A stretch of 64,000 nt of DNA from Rhizobium sp. 007 (GTDB taxonomy: Bacteria; Pseudomonadota; Alphaproteobacteria; Rhizobiales; Rhizobiaceae). Within the stretch, counting starts at the first letter, position 1; every line of letters begins with the position of its first letter. The translations under genes were made by a program, and so were the position numbers. Below the pieces are notes generated by a model that saw only the letters and a list, made by a program, of their open reading frames with translations, had not been told where the DNA came from and did not search any database. The stretch spans positions 992,001-1,056,000 of the forward strand of contig NZ_CP064188.1 in the NCBI RefSeq assembly GCF_015353075.1, written 5' to 3'. Shown here piece by piece: positions 18,055-27,675 of this stretch.

Positions 18055-19037
18055 ATGACGGGCAACCTGCACGCTTCCCGTTTTTGCATCTTCGACGCCG
18101 ATGTTGACGAATTGCGCGAACACTACGCCAATACGTTGAAGCCGGTTCGGGTCAGCCCGATCGACCGAAGTAGCACGATATCGGTGGAAGACACCCATTT
18201 CTCCGTTGGAGAATTCGACATCTGGTCGGGGCTTTGCCAATCCGGCATGGAGGTCAATTTCTCGGAGCCGCCGGACGCCTACGCGCTTTATGTGCCGATA
18301 ACGGGTGCGATGGAAATGGGCGGAGGCGGGCAGCAGTTGACGTCCGCGCCTGGTACGCTTCTGGCCGCTGACCTCTCTAAGGCCATCTTCTGAGGCTGCA
18401 TAGCGAACGCAGCCATATCGGTATCGCTTTCAGCCGCCAGTCCGTTACCCGCCAGTTGAGCGAACTTCTCGGTTCGCCGGTCATTCATGATATCGAACTC
18501 TTTGCCGAGTACGATGCACGTTCGGGTGCGGGTGCCAAACTCGCCGCGATGGCCCAGTTGCTCTGGGATAGTCTGATCAGCGAACCGGCGGGTACCATCT
18601 CAGCACGTTCCACGGAGTTCTTCTTCCGCACGATCATGGTCGCGCTCCTCGAAAACGTGCCGCATCGCTATTTGGCTTTGCTGGAACGCCCCGTCTCGCC
18701 CGCAATGCCGCGGCAGATGAAACGCGCGATCGACTATATGATGGCCAACATTGCAACGGCGGTAAGCGTCGATGAGATCGCGCGCGATGCGGGGGTCAGC
18801 GTCCGTGCCCTTCAGGCAGCATTCAAGCAGTTCAAGAATACGACACCCTTGAACTATCTCCGCCAACTTCGTTTGGAGGGTGCCCGAAAAGACCTCCTTC
18901 TCGGACGTCAGGATGGGGTCTCCATCTCGGATATCGCCCGGCAATGGGGATTTACGCATGTCGGGCGCTTCTCCATCCTATACCGGGAAACCTTCGGCGA
19001 AATGCCGACGGAGACGCGCCGGTTTACAAGAAGCTAA
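18055..19037 (+). pseudogene. AraC-family transcriptional regulator interrupted by a frameshift
   Basis: Two reading frames together encode one AraC regulator of about 327 residues. The first (18055-18393) holds the AraC_binding_2-like N-terminal half and ends at AADLSKAIF-stop. The second frame picks up at about 18381 with GHLLRLHSERSHIGIAFSRQ and continues to a normal C-terminal helix-turn-helix (VDEIARDAGVSVRALQAAFK; ISDIARQWGFTHVGRFSILY). One lost G in AAGGGCC near 18380 would explain the break. Either the gene is inactivated or the base is a sequencing error. No new start with a good ribosome site is seen before the second half. Confidence 0.75.
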
Positions 19038-19103
19038 AGCGAACGACGGCTCAGGTCACTTTACCGCCATCGAAAAAATCTGACCGGGTGTTCTGCGGGG
19101 GGA

Positions 19104-19136
19104 CCGCCCATCGAGATAGGGGTGGTCGATGGGCGG
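19104..19136. repeat. Perfect 11-bp inverted repeat
   Basis: CCGCCCATCGA and TCGATGGGCGG are separated by 11 nt in the 299-bp gap between the AraC-type gene and the hydrolase gene. No T-run follows, so it is a strong hairpin or a dyad binding site more than a classical terminator. The remaining gap holds a weak ORF near 19225-19368 that I do not trust. Confidence 0.5.
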
Positions 19137-19336
19137 CCGATGCTCAAGCGGGCGGCCGTCAGGACCGCCGCATTCACCTCCAAAACCTGCTCGGCCGAAT
19201 GCTGAACATCAATGCTTTGTGCCCATGGTCGACAATTCAATGTCCACTTTCCTGCGGCTTCCGTATAGGGGATTCGCTATACGTATATCGCCTGAGGCCC
19301 GCGACGGTGAGCTGCCGCGGCTCAAGCACATCGCGG

Positions 19337-19978
19337 CTATGGTGCCAACGGAGATGCCCAGGTTTTGACGGCCGCTGCCATGCTTGCCAGATGATCTGCC
19401 AGTGAGAAGCCCGATATCTTCTTTCTCGGCCTCAGATCATGGTCGCCGTCTTCAAGCCAAACGAGTTCAATTTTGTTGGACATCTTGTAGCTTTGGACTT
19501 CCTGCCGAGTGCCGAACACGTCTCGCGTTCCCTGGACAATCAGCGCCGGCGTCTTCAGCGTTTCGAGATGCTTTGTGCGGAGCTCTTCGGGCTTGCCCGG
19601 CGGGTGGAACGGATAGCCGAGGCAGATGAGACCGGCGATCTTGCCTTTGGCGAAAAGGTCGTCGGCAATCATGCTGGCAACGCGGCCGCCCATCGATTTT
19701 CCGCCGATGAGCAAAGGACTGCGCACGCCGAGCCGCTCGATTGCGGCACCATATTCGGCAATGAGCTTGTCAGCGCGCGGCGGCGGCTTGCGGCCTTCGG
19801 AGGTTCGCCTTGCCGCCATATAGGCAAATTCGAACCTGGCGACGCGAAAGCCAATGGCTGCCAGAGCTTCGGCCGCAGCCGTCATCGACGGCGAATCCAT
19901 CGCCCCGCCGGCGCCATGAGCAAGCAGGATCGTAAACTCGGCGTCGTCGGGGCCGTTTATCAGAATGCCGTTTTGCAT
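19337..19978 (-). CDS. Alpha/beta hydrolase, KANL3/Tex30 or dienelactone-hydrolase-like
   Basis: Hydrolase of 213 residues. The fold begins with ILLAHGAGGAMDSP (oxyanion region); the nucleophile elbow is GGKSMGGRVAS; the acid lies in GTRDVFG and the His in EDGDHDLRP. This is the layout of COG3571-type predicted hydrolases. The ATG at 19978 is chosen because family homology begins there; the longer upstream reading frame is low-complexity and unrelated. It is monocistronic. The substrate is unknown. Upstream to 20336 no further gene is seen; a tandem ATATTAG repeat near 20242-20256 may belong to the next promoter. Confidence 0.75.
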   Translation of the reverse strand: MQNGILINGPDDAEFTILLAHGAGGAMDSPSMTAAAEALAAIGFRVARFEFAYMAARRTSEGRKPPPRADKLIAEYGAAIERLGVRSPLLIGGKSMGGRVASMIADDLFAKGKIAGLICLGYPFHPPGKPEELRTKHLETLKTPALIVQGTRDVFGTRQEVQSYKMSNKIELVWLEDGDHDLRPRKKISGFSLADHLASMAAAVKTWASPLAP

Positions 19979-20336
19979 GCGCAATTCATAAGGGGTCGTC
20001 CAGCCTTTGTCAGCACACTGATGGCAAATTAGGCTTACCGACGGGTTGCCTCTTCCAATCGCCGAATCTGCTCGATGAGCCGGAGATCCTGACGACGTCG
20101 CTAAAGATACCCCAGGCCCTTGGCACTGTTCGCAACCGGCCCGACCACACCCGTTCTCTCCGGTGAACGGAATCGCTTCGCCATTGAATAAATTCGCCAA
20201 TACGATGTGTTCGCCATTTACTTCCGCGGGATTTGCGCTGCATATTAGAATATTAGCAAATATGGAGAGAGGAGCATTCGAACAACTCGATAAGTGCGCT
20301 CGAATGGCTTCCGATCCTGGTAAGGGAGGACCAATC

Positions 20337-21419
20337 ATGAGGCGAATTTTGTTGCTCGCGGTATCGGCCGCGGCGGTGTCGCTTGGCGTCTCGTATGCCT
20401 TCGCACAATCGGGCAGCGTCGAGAAAGCGGTTGGCGGCTACAATTTCGATGAAGCCGCAAAGGAGGCTGCCGGCACGAAGGATTTCCATTCGGCAGACGG
20501 CCATCTGACCTTTGCAATTGTAACTCACACGGCTGGCAATGGATTCTTCGACCCGGTCTATGTCGGCGCGACGGTGGCCGGCAATCTGATCGGCGCCAAG
20601 GTCCTGCTGCTCGGCTCTGAATCACCGACCGATGACCCCGCCCGCGAGATTGAAATCCTGAACCAGATCGTGCAGGACCCGACGATCGACGGGCTGATTA
20701 TGACAACGCCGCAGGCTGGCGCCTACAACGACATCGTCAAAGCCGCCGAAACGAAGGGTATCCCGGTTGCCACCACAAATTCCTTCGACGGGACCATTCT
20801 CAACCGCAGTAAGCTCAGCCATACCGGCCAGGACGCGTCTGCTGCCGCAATTGCCGGCGAGGCACTTGTCAAGTGCTTGGCGGATAAAGGCATTGAGAAG
20901 GGGTCGATCGTGCTGCCCTCGTCGACTGCGATGGGCAACATCGAGGTGAACAATCGCGTGACATCGGCTTTCAACGCGATCGTCAAAGGACTCAAGGATG
21001 CAGGCAAGCTGGAGAACTTTAAGGTCGATGCAGGACCGGAGAACACCGGCATCGACACCAACCCGAATGATCCGGTGAACGGTATCGTCACGCTGTTTGA
21101 ATCGCGCGGCGACGTGGTTGGCGCCTTTGCCGGGAACAACGTATTCACGCCGGCCCTTGCCAAGGCGGTCGCCCAGACCGGCATGACCGGCAAGATCTGC
21201 GCTTATGGATTCGACCTCGGTCCCGCGCAGCAGGATGCGTTGAACAGCGGCGACCTGACCGGCGCGCTTGGTCAGCAGCCATTCCTGCAAGGCTTCTGGC
21301 CGGTCATGCAACTCTATCTGCAGATCGATCGCGGTATCGCGGCCGCCAATCTCGACACGCGCGCCCAGCTCGTGACCAAGGAGACTGTCGGAAATGTTGG
21401 CAAGCGCTTCGAGAATTGA
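20337..21419 (+). CDS. Sugar ABC transporter substrate-binding protein (RbsB/FrcB-like)
   Basis: Periplasmic sugar-binding protein of 360 residues (Peripla_BP_4). The ATG at 20337 follows GGGAGGA and opens a signal peptide ending SYAFAQ. Typical stretches include FDPVYVGATVAGNLIGAKVL, DPTIDGLIMTTPQA, GEALVKCLADKGIEKGSIV and GAFAGNNVFTPALAKAV. Sequence and operon order resemble the fructose/ribose importers of rhizobia, but the ligand cannot be fixed. It heads an operon with a fused permease and an ATPase. Confidence 0.88.
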   Translation: MRRILLLAVSAAAVSLGVSYAFAQSGSVEKAVGGYNFDEAAKEAAGTKDFHSADGHLTFAIVTHTAGNGFFDPVYVGATVAGNLIGAKVLLLGSESPTDDPAREIEILNQIVQDPTIDGLIMTTPQAGAYNDIVKAAETKGIPVATTNSFDGTILNRSKLSHTGQDASAAAIAGEALVKCLADKGIEKGSIVLPSSTAMGNIEVNNRVTSAFNAIVKGLKDAGKLENFKVDAGPENTGIDTNPNDPVNGIVTLFESRGDVVGAFAGNNVFTPALAKAVAQTGMTGKICAYGFDLGPAQQDALNSGDLTGALGQQPFLQGFWPVMQLYLQIDRGIAAANLDTRAQLVTKETVGNVGKRFEN

Positions 21420-21498
21420 CGTCGCAGGCAACGCTCACAATCGCTGCGGGAGAGGGGAGCTCTGCCCGCAGCATGCGAAAGCCGGATAGAACACGCTT

Positions 21499-23754
21499 AT
21501 GGAGCCTCACGCGACGACCCGGCACGAGCGCGCACCATCCCAACTGATTGGCGGCTGGGAGGCGGGGCTTATGGGCCTGCTCGTGCTCCTCTATCTCGGC
21601 GGCGCTATCGTCAATCCCGCGTTCTTCGGATCGGCGGAGGCGTTCCATGCCCTTCTTCGCGACACCTCTCGGGTGGCCATCATCGCAGTCGGAATGACCT
21701 TCGTCATTGTCAACAAGGATCTCGATCTCTCGGTCGGCTCAACCTATGGCCTGGTCGCGGTCGTCTTTGCCCGGCTGTTCGCATCCAACGTTCTCGACCT
21801 CAACGTCCTGACAGCGATAATCCTCTGTATGACGTTAGGTGTTGTGATCGGGCTCGCGAACGGCCTGCTTGTCACGGTCCTGAAAGTGCCCGCGTTCATT
21901 GCCACACTGACGGTTCTGTTTATAGGCCGCGGCTTCGTCCTTGCACTCACGCACGGCCAAGCGATCTATTATCCCGGCAAGGCGAAGGACTATCCGTTGT
22001 TCTTCCACCTCGGTGAAACAAATGTTTTCGGTTTCAACAACCAGATTGCGATCTTCGCCGTTGTCGCGGTGATCGGCGCCCTTGTGTTGGGCAAGACGCG
22101 GTGGGGCTACGAGACTTTCGCCACGGGCGGGAATGAGCAGGCAGCGGTTTATGCCGGCATACCGACGAACTGGGTGCGTATCCGGGCCTACCTGATCTCC
22201 TCGCTTGGCGCGACGCTCGCCGGCCTGATGTCCGCCGCGCAGGATAAGGGCGTGACGCCGCTTTACGGTGTGAGCGGCGAGCTGACGGTCATCGCCGCAG
22301 TAATCATCGGCGGCGCTTCAATCCTCGGCGGCCGTGGCCGCGTGGCCGGGTCATGCCTCGGTGCACTGCTGGTTGTCCTTCTCGACAAGGTGCTGCGCGA
22401 GGGCTGGCCGATCACGCGCACGGTCAAGATCGGCGACGAGGAAATCACGGTCAACGCGATATTCTCGCTACCGGTCGGTGCTGTCCCGGTCTTCCTCGGT
22501 CTCCTTCTGGTCATCGCGGTGCTGATTGAACCCCATCTCATTCGGCGCCAGGTTGCAACGCGCTTCTGGGCGTGGCTCCGCGGCAAGCCGCCGCCGCCCG
22601 CCTATGAGATTGGCGGCGTCGCGCTCGAGGGCGTTCAGACCAAAGGCGCCATGGCAACGGACACGGCGATGTCGACGACCACCTTCGGCAGGTTTCTTGG
22701 CCGGCGTGATTCGCTTGCCATCATCCTGGCTGTCTTGCTGTGGTTAACGGGTGTCGCGCTTAGGCCCGATTACTGGTGGAACCTGTCGAACAGCTTCGCG
22801 ATCCTGCTCAACTATACCGAGTTGGCGCTGATCGCGATCGGGCTCACTTATGTCATTGCCGCGGGCGATATCGACCTCTCCGTCGGATCGGTCCTTGCCC
22901 TTGCCGGGAGTACGGCTGCCTACTTTTTGAAAGTCCTCGGCGCCGATCCATTCACGGCGATTGCGATGGGCCTTCTTGCAGGAATGGCCGCAGGTTTCGT
23001 CAATGCCGTCGTGACGGTCGGGTTCAAGTTGCCGGCGTTTATCGCCACACTCGGCATGTACTATATCGCCCGCGGTCTGGCTGCCTGGTTCGTCGCCGGA
23101 CAGCAACTGGCCGGCTGGCCGGAGGGCTACAATCTGCTCGGCCGCAAGGTGAATGACATCCTCCTCCATTTCCGCATCTCGCTGCCGCCCGGCATCCTTC
23201 GCACGGTGGCCGAGGTCGTCAGCGTCCAGACGATCTGGATGTTTTTCGTCGCCCTGATGGCCGGCGTCGTACTCGCTTACATGCCGTTCGGACACAAGAT
23301 CCGTGCCACCGGCGGCAACATCCGCGCCGCCGCCTATGCCGGCATCAACACCGACCAGGTGCGTTTCATCGCCCTCATGCTGGCGGCACTTTGTGCGGCC
23401 ATGGCCGGGATCATCAACGCCGCCTATTTTCGAAGCTTCAACCCGGTTGCCGGGCAGTTCCGCGAGCTTGATGCCATCGCTTCCGTCATCATAGGCGGCG
23501 GCTCGATCTTCGGTGGCTACGGCACGATGATCGGCGCCCTCGCAGGCGCGGCCGTGATTACGCTCGTGCGGGCACTCATGCAGCTCAACGTCCAGGGATT
23601 CAGCATGCCCCAGCATTGGATCAACGTCTTCATCGGCCTCATCTTGATCGTCGCGGTGTTGATCGACATATGGGTGCGCCAAGCCAATATTTTCGGACAC
23701 CTGCTAGCCGGTCTCGCGAGAGTGCGCAGGGGGAAGGAAATCGCTCATGGTTGA
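21499..23754 (+). CDS. Fused double permease of a sugar ABC transporter
   Basis: Protein of 751 residues containing two complete RbsC/FrcC-type permease domains in tandem. Each half repeats the same landmarks: AVGMTFVIVNKDLDLSVGST and AIGLTYVIAAGDIDLSVGSV; KVPAFIATLTVLFIGRGFVL and KLPAFIATLGMYYIARGLAA; AVIIGGASILGGRGRVAGS and SVIIGGGSIFGGYGTMIGA. The linker is around residues 355-395. Sugar importers of this class normally use one permease gene (homodimer) or two genes, so the fusion makes a covalent heterodimer. It overlaps the ATPase gene by 8 bp. Confidence 0.9.
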   Translation: MEPHATTRHERAPSQLIGGWEAGLMGLLVLLYLGGAIVNPAFFGSAEAFHALLRDTSRVAIIAVGMTFVIVNKDLDLSVGSTYGLVAVVFARLFASNVLDLNVLTAIILCMTLGVVIGLANGLLVTVLKVPAFIATLTVLFIGRGFVLALTHGQAIYYPGKAKDYPLFFHLGETNVFGFNNQIAIFAVVAVIGALVLGKTRWGYETFATGGNEQAAVYAGIPTNWVRIRAYLISSLGATLAGLMSAAQDKGVTPLYGVSGELTVIAAVIIGGASILGGRGRVAGSCLGALLVVLLDKVLREGWPITRTVKIGDEEITVNAIFSLPVGAVPVFLGLLLVIAVLIEPHLIRRQVATRFWAWLRGKPPPPAYEIGGVALEGVQTKGAMATDTAMSTTTFGRFLGRRDSLAIILAVLLWLTGVALRPDYWWNLSNSFAILLNYTELALIAIGLTYVIAAGDIDLSVGSVLALAGSTAAYFLKVLGADPFTAIAMGLLAGMAAGFVNAVVTVGFKLPAFIATLGMYYIARGLAAWFVAGQQLAGWPEGYNLLGRKVNDILLHFRISLPPGILRTVAEVVSVQTIWMFFVALMAGVVLAYMPFGHKIRATGGNIRAAAYAGINTDQVRFIALMLAALCAAMAGIINAAYFRSFNPVAGQFRELDAIASVIIGGGSIFGGYGTMIGALAGAAVITLVRALMQLNVQGFSMPQHWINVFIGLILIVAVLIDIWVRQANIFGHLLAGLARVRRGKEIAHG

Positions 23755-24529
23755 CGTAACACCATCCGAGCCGATCGTGGAAATGCGGAGTATCGAAAAA
23801 GCCTTCGGTGCGGTGCAGGCCCTCCGCAAGGTGGATCTCGTGCTATATCCCGGCGAGATACTCGGCCTGGTCGGCGACAACTCGGCTGGCAAGTCGACGC
23901 TCATGAAGATCCTGACCGGTGCTTATCAGCGCGATGCCGGTGAGATCCTCGTTGCCGGACAACCGGTGCATTTCAAGAGCCCGCACGAAAGCCGGGATGT
24001 CGGCATCGAGATGATCTACCAGGACTTCGCGCTGTGCGGCAACATGGATGTCGGTCAGAACATCTTCCTTGGCCGCTGGCCGCTCAAAGGTCCTTTCGTC
24101 AATCGCCGCAAGATGTATGCGGAAGCTGACAAAGTGCTGAAACGGCTCAAGGTCGACGTCAACTCCGTCTATCAGAAGGTCGAAAGCCTGTCGGGTGGCC
24201 GCCAGCAATCGGTGGCGATTGCCCGCGCGATTTCTTTTGGCCCGCGCGTCGTGGTCCTCGACGAGCCGACAGCTAACCTTTCCGTGATGGCGACCGAGCG
24301 CCTGCTCGAAACCATGCTGGAGCTAAAGAAGCAGGGGGTTGCACAGATCATCATTTCGCATCGCCTCGTCGACATTTTCGCCGTGGGCGACCGCGTCATG
24401 GTGCTGAAGCGCGGCGAGTATGTGGGCGACCGCTACATTAAGAATACCGACGAGCATGAAGTTCTCGAGATTATCGTGTCTGGCACGCGAGAGCACGCGC
24501 TGACAGCCGATGAAGCAAGGCGGACCTGA
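23747..24529 (+). CDS. Sugar ABC transporter ATP-binding protein, single domain (FrcA-like)
   Basis: ATPase of 260 residues. Walker A reads GDNSAGKST (Ser where most have Gly), the signature [14 protein letters not shown], Walker [12 protein letters not shown] and H-loop IISHRLVD. It has one nucleotide-binding domain, unlike the tandem RbsA type, as in FrcA. The start overlaps the permease stop. Directly after its stop codon the sequence becomes a fragment of ccmE, so the original downstream part of this operon has been replaced. Confidence 0.88.
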   Translation: MVDVTPSEPIVEMRSIEKAFGAVQALRKVDLVLYPGEILGLVGDNSAGKSTLMKILTGAYQRDAGEILVAGQPVHFKSPHESRDVGIEMIYQDFALCGNMDVGQNIFLGRWPLKGPFVNRRKMYAEADKVLKRLKVDVNSVYQKVESLSGGRQQSVAIARAISFGPRVVVLDEPTANLSVMATERLLETMLELKKQGVAQIIISHRLVDIFAVGDRVMVLKRGEYVGDRYIKNTDEHEVLEIIVSGTREHALTADEARRT

Positions 24530-24531
24530 GA

Positions 24532-24669
24532 GGTAAGTTTGCGGCCGGCAGCCGGGAGTTCCTCGCCGACACGGTGCTTGCCAAGCACGACGAGAAATAC
24601 ATGCCGAAGGACGTTGCCGACCGGCTGAAGGCGCAGGGTCTGTGGCAGGAAGGCGAGGGTACGCAATGA
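24532..24669 (+). pseudogene. ccmE: C-terminal remnant of ccmE (cycJ)
   Basis: A 45-codon in-frame stretch encodes the tail of the heme chaperone Ccm[21 protein letters not shown], then [19 protein letters not shown]. It has no start codon and no heme-binding His region, so it is only the last third of the gene. Its stop overlaps the ccmF start (ATGA), the junction expected in an intact cycJ-cycK pair. It shows that a ccm/cyc cluster fragment was joined right behind the sugar ATPase gene. Confidence 0.8.
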
Positions 24670-26654
24670 TCATCGAGATCGGTCACTACGCACTTGTCCT
24701 GGCGCTGGCGGCAGCGATCGTTGTTTCGCTGGTGCCGGCAATCGGCGCGCGCAGGCTTGACCAGGCGATGATGGATGTCGCGCCGCTTGGCTCCGTCGTG
24801 CTCTTTGCGCTAGTGACCTTCTCCTTCGGCGTTTTGACCTATGCCCATGTGGTCTCCGACTTTACCGTCAGGAACGTCTGGGAGAACTCGCATTCGCTGG
24901 TGCCGCTGATCTACAAATATTCCGGCGTCTGGGGCAATCACGAAGGCTCGATGATGCTGTGGCTGCTGATCCTTGCGCTGTTCAGCGCCCTGGTGGCGCT
25001 CTTCGGCCGCAATCTGCCGGACAGGCTGAAGGCCAATGTGCTTTCGGTTCAGGCCTGGATCTCCGCCGCCTTCATCCTCTTCATCCTGTTGACCTCCAAC
25101 CCGTTCGTCCGCCTCAATCCGGCACCGGCCGAGGGCCGCGACCTCAATCCGGTGCTGCAGGATATCGGGCTCGCCATCCATCCGCCGCTGCTTTATCTCG
25201 GTTATGTCGGCTTTTCGGTGTGCTTCTCCTTTGCCGTCGCCGCCTTGCTGGAAGGCCGGATCGATGCCGCCTGGGCGCGCTGGGTCAGGCCCTGGACGCT
25301 TGCCGCCTGGACCTTCCTGACGCTCGGCATCGCCATGGGCTCCTACTGGGCCTACTACGAACTCGGCTGGGGCGGCTGGTGGTTCTGGGATCCGGTCGAA
25401 AACGCCTCCTTCATGCCGTGGCTTGCCGGAACCGCACTGCTGCATTCGGCGCTGGTGATGGAAAAGCGCGAGGCGCTGAAGATCTGGACCGTGCTGCTTG
25501 CAATCCTCACCTTCTCGCTGTCGCTGCTCGGCACCTTCCTGGTGCGCTCCGGCGTCTTGACCTCGGTGCATGCCTTTGCCAGCGACCCGAGCCGCGGCGT
25601 CTTCATTCTCTGCATTCTCATGCTCTTCATCGGCGGGGCGCTGTCGCTGTTTGCGTTTCGCGCACCGCGTTTGAGTGCGGGCGGCCTGTTTGCGCCGGTC
25701 TCGCGCGAAGGCGCCTTGGTGCTGAACAACCTGATCCTCACGGTTGCCTGCGGCACCGTCTTGACCGGGACGCTCTATCCGCTGCTTCTGGAGACGCTCA
25801 CCGGCGACAAGATCTCCGTTGGCGCGCCGTTCTTCAACATGACCTTCGGGCTCTTGATGGCACCGTTGCTCGTCGCCGTGCCGTTCGGGCCGCTGCTTGC
25901 CTGGAAGCGCGGCGACCTTTTGGGCGTGCTGCAGCGGCTCTATGTCGTGGCAGGGGTTGCCTTCGCCGCGGCGATCGCCGTCTTCTACATCGAGCATGGC
26001 GGACCGGTGTTGGCGGTTCTCGGGCTGGCGGCCGGGCTGTTCCTCGTCTTCGGTGCCATTGCCGACCTCTGGTATCGCGCAGGCTTCGGCAAGATGGCGG
26101 CGGAGATCGCATGGCGGCGGCTTTCCGGCCTGCCGCGTTCGGCTTTTGGCACGGCCTTGGCGCATGCCGGGCTCGGCGTCACCGTGCTCGGCATTGTTGC
26201 CGTTACGACATTTGCGACCGAGCATGTGCTTGAAATGAAGCCCGGCGAGACCATGGAGGCGGGAGGCTACAGCGTCCATTTCGACGGCATGCAGCCGGCG
26301 GCCGGTCCAAACTACAAGGAAGATCGCGGACACTTCAGTATCCGCCGCGGCGGCGTCGAGGTTGCGGATGTCTGGTCGGCAAAGCGCGTCTATGCCGCCC
26401 GCCAGATGCCGACGACGGAAGCCGGCATCCTGACCTTCGGGGCAAGCCAGCTCTACGTGTCGCTCGGCGATCCGACCAGGGACGGCGGCATCGTCGTGCG
26501 CATCTGGTGGAAGCCGTTCATCCTGTTGATCTGGGGCGGGACGCTGCTGATGGCGGTCGGTGGCTTCGTGTCGCTCTCCGACCGGCGGCTGCGCGTCGGC
26601 GCCCCGCGCCGCAAGGCAAGAGCGGTTCCCGCAGGGATGGGGCCGGTAGAATGA
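24666..26654 (+). CDS. ccmF: Cytochrome c heme lyase subunit CcmF (CycK)
   Basis: Full-length CcmF of 662 residues, a multi-spanning inner-membrane protein that attaches heme to apocytochromes c in system I. The periplasmic heme-handling WWD motif is intact ([20 protein letters not shown]). [25 protein letters not shown] and [21 protein letters not shown] are further hallmarks. It is flanked by truncated ccmE and ccmH, so it is likely a second copy moved here with its neighbours damaged. It could still serve the c-type cytochromes encoded just downstream. Confidence 0.92.
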   Translation: MIIEIGHYALVLALAAAIVVSLVPAIGARRLDQAMMDVAPLGSVVLFALVTFSFGVLTYAHVVSDFTVRNVWENSHSLVPLIYKYSGVWGNHEGSMMLWLLILALFSALVALFGRNLPDRLKANVLSVQAWISAAFILFILLTSNPFVRLNPAPAEGRDLNPVLQDIGLAIHPPLLYLGYVGFSVCFSFAVAALLEGRIDAAWARWVRPWTLAAWTFLTLGIAMGSYWAYYELGWGGWWFWDPVENASFMPWLAGTALLHSALVMEKREALKIWTVLLAILTFSLSLLGTFLVRSGVLTSVHAFASDPSRGVFILCILMLFIGGALSLFAFRAPRLSAGGLFAPVSREGALVLNNLILTVACGTVLTGTLYPLLLETLTGDKISVGAPFFNMTFGLLMAPLLVAVPFGPLLAWKRGDLLGVLQRLYVVAGVAFAAAIAVFYIEHGGPVLAVLGLAAGLFLVFGAIADLWYRAGFGKMAAEIAWRRLSGLPRSAFGTALAHAGLGVTVLGIVAVTTFATEHVLEMKPGETMEAGGYSVHFDGMQPAAGPNYKEDRGHFSIRRGGVEVADVWSAKRVYAARQMPTTEAGILTFGASQLYVSLGDPTRDGGIVVRIWWKPFILLIWGGTLLMAVGGFVSLSDRRLRVGAPRRKARAVPAGMGPVE

Positions 26655-26954
26655 TCGGCCTAGCGGCTTCTGGTGCGCGAGCGCCTGACCGATGGCGACC
26701 CGGACGAAGAGGTCTTGAACTACATCGTTTCGCGCTACGGCCATTTCGTGCTTCTGAAGCCCCGGTTGAGCGTTCGAACGGTTCTGCTTTGGGGCGCCTC
26801 CATTTTGCTGATCGTCGCCGGGGCCATCTCGCTGCTGATTTTCGCCAGGCGACGGGCCGGCAAGCCGACCGGAAGCCAGTTGACGGTGGAAGAACGGGCA
26901 CGGCTGACGAATTGCTTGGAACGGGGTCCGATCGGACATCCTGACAGAGTTTAA
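26651..26954 (+). pseudogene. ccmH: Remnant of ccmH (cycL) lacking the RCxxC domain
   Basis: An ATG overlapping the ccmF stop begins a short start (MIGLA) that goes out of frame. From about 26664 another frame encodes the C-terminal half of CcmH: LVRERLTDGDPDEEVLNYIV, RYGHFVLLKPRLSVRT, then one membrane helix. The signal peptide and the RCxxCQ apocytochrome-binding motif are missing, so an internal deletion joined the start to the middle of the gene. The product would be inactive. In 26955-27201 I see no gene, only a hairpin. Confidence 0.75.
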
Positions 26955-27106
26955 GCAGGTTTACGACAATGCCGAGTTCCCGTTCGTTCAACCGAAAGCA
27001 AGCACGATGAAACATTTACGCGCCACAGGACAAGGTGTACTCTTCCAGGAAACATGCGGAGGTGACGGTTTCGGAACCTCGAAGAGACCGAGGCTCCTCA
27101 TTAGCC

Positions 27107-27140
27107 CCTCGCGGCGGGAGCGAAGCGTTCCCGCAAGAGG
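27107..27140. repeat. Hairpin between ccm remnant and sox genes
   Basis: CCTC-GCGGGA and TCCCGC-GAGG pair with a small internal loop. It lies 60 bp before soxY and may mark the end of the upstream transcript. No T-run follows. Confidence 0.35.
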
Positions 27141-27201
27141 CTGGGTACACACTGCATCTGCTTTGGACGAACGCTAATCCAGCGGTGGCGGAGACCGGAC
27201 A

Positions 27202-27651
27202 ATGAGCTTGACGCGCCGTCGGTTGTCGATAACAGGCGCAATCGGAATCGTCGCTTGGGCGCTTACGCTGTGGCCGAAGCGCGCGCGCGCAGGTGATGAT
27301 GCTCTCGATTTCGTCGAGCGGATGACGGGACGAGCCGCGACCGAATCGACCCAGCTTCGTCTACTAATGCCCACCGTATTTTCGACCGGCTATACGGTGC
27401 CTATGGATATCCAGGTGGAGAGTCCGATGACGGAAACCGACCACGTAAAGTCGATCCGCGTCTTCGCGCCAGAGAACCCGTTCGTCGAGGTAGCCCAGTT
27501 CCATTTCTCACCCCGACGCTGCCTTGCCCGCGTTTCGACCCGGATTCGCCTTGCGGGGCCGCAGCACGTCGTGGCGCTCGCCGAAATGAGCGACGGTAGG
27601 TTGCTCATGGCCAAGAGCTGGGTCAGCGTCGCCACGAATGGTTGCCGTTGA
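27202..27651 (+). CDS. soxY: SoxY-type sulfur carrier subunit
   Basis: Protein of 149 residues with a twin-arginine-like signal (SLTRRRLSITGAIGIVAWA). The body matches SoxY: VPMDIQVESPM, FAPENPFVEVAQFHFSPR, VSTRIRLAGPQHVVALAEMS. SoxY carries sulfur on a Cys near its C-terminus, usually in GGCGG; here the end is ATNGCR, so the Cys is kept but the glycine arm is altered. GGAG precedes the ATG. It is 24 bp before soxZ. SoxAX, SoxB and SoxCD are absent from the window. Confidence 0.8.
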   Translation: MSLTRRRLSITGAIGIVAWALTLWPKRARAGDDALDFVERMTGRAATESTQLRLLMPTVFSTGYTVPMDIQVESPMTETDHVKSIRVFAPENPFVEVAQFHFSPRRCLARVSTRIRLAGPQHVVALAEMSDGRLLMAKSWVSVATNGCR

Positions 27652-27675
27652 CAGAATGGAAGGAGGGCAAGCGCA

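Noticed and set aside
19225..19368. Short plus-strand ORF starting MVDNSMSTFLRLPYRG
   Set aside because: It has no clear ribosome site and overlaps the 3' end of the hydrolase gene. No homology was recognised.
24810..26939. A 709-codon minus-strand frame opposite ccmF
   Set aside because: It is rich in Gln, Arg, Gly and Asp with no hydrophobic or domain pattern, and ccmF is unambiguous.
26955..27201. Possible gene remnant after ccmH (TEFKQVYDNAEFPFVQPKAS)
   Set aside because: It has no start and no recognised family. It is left as unassigned intergenic sequence.
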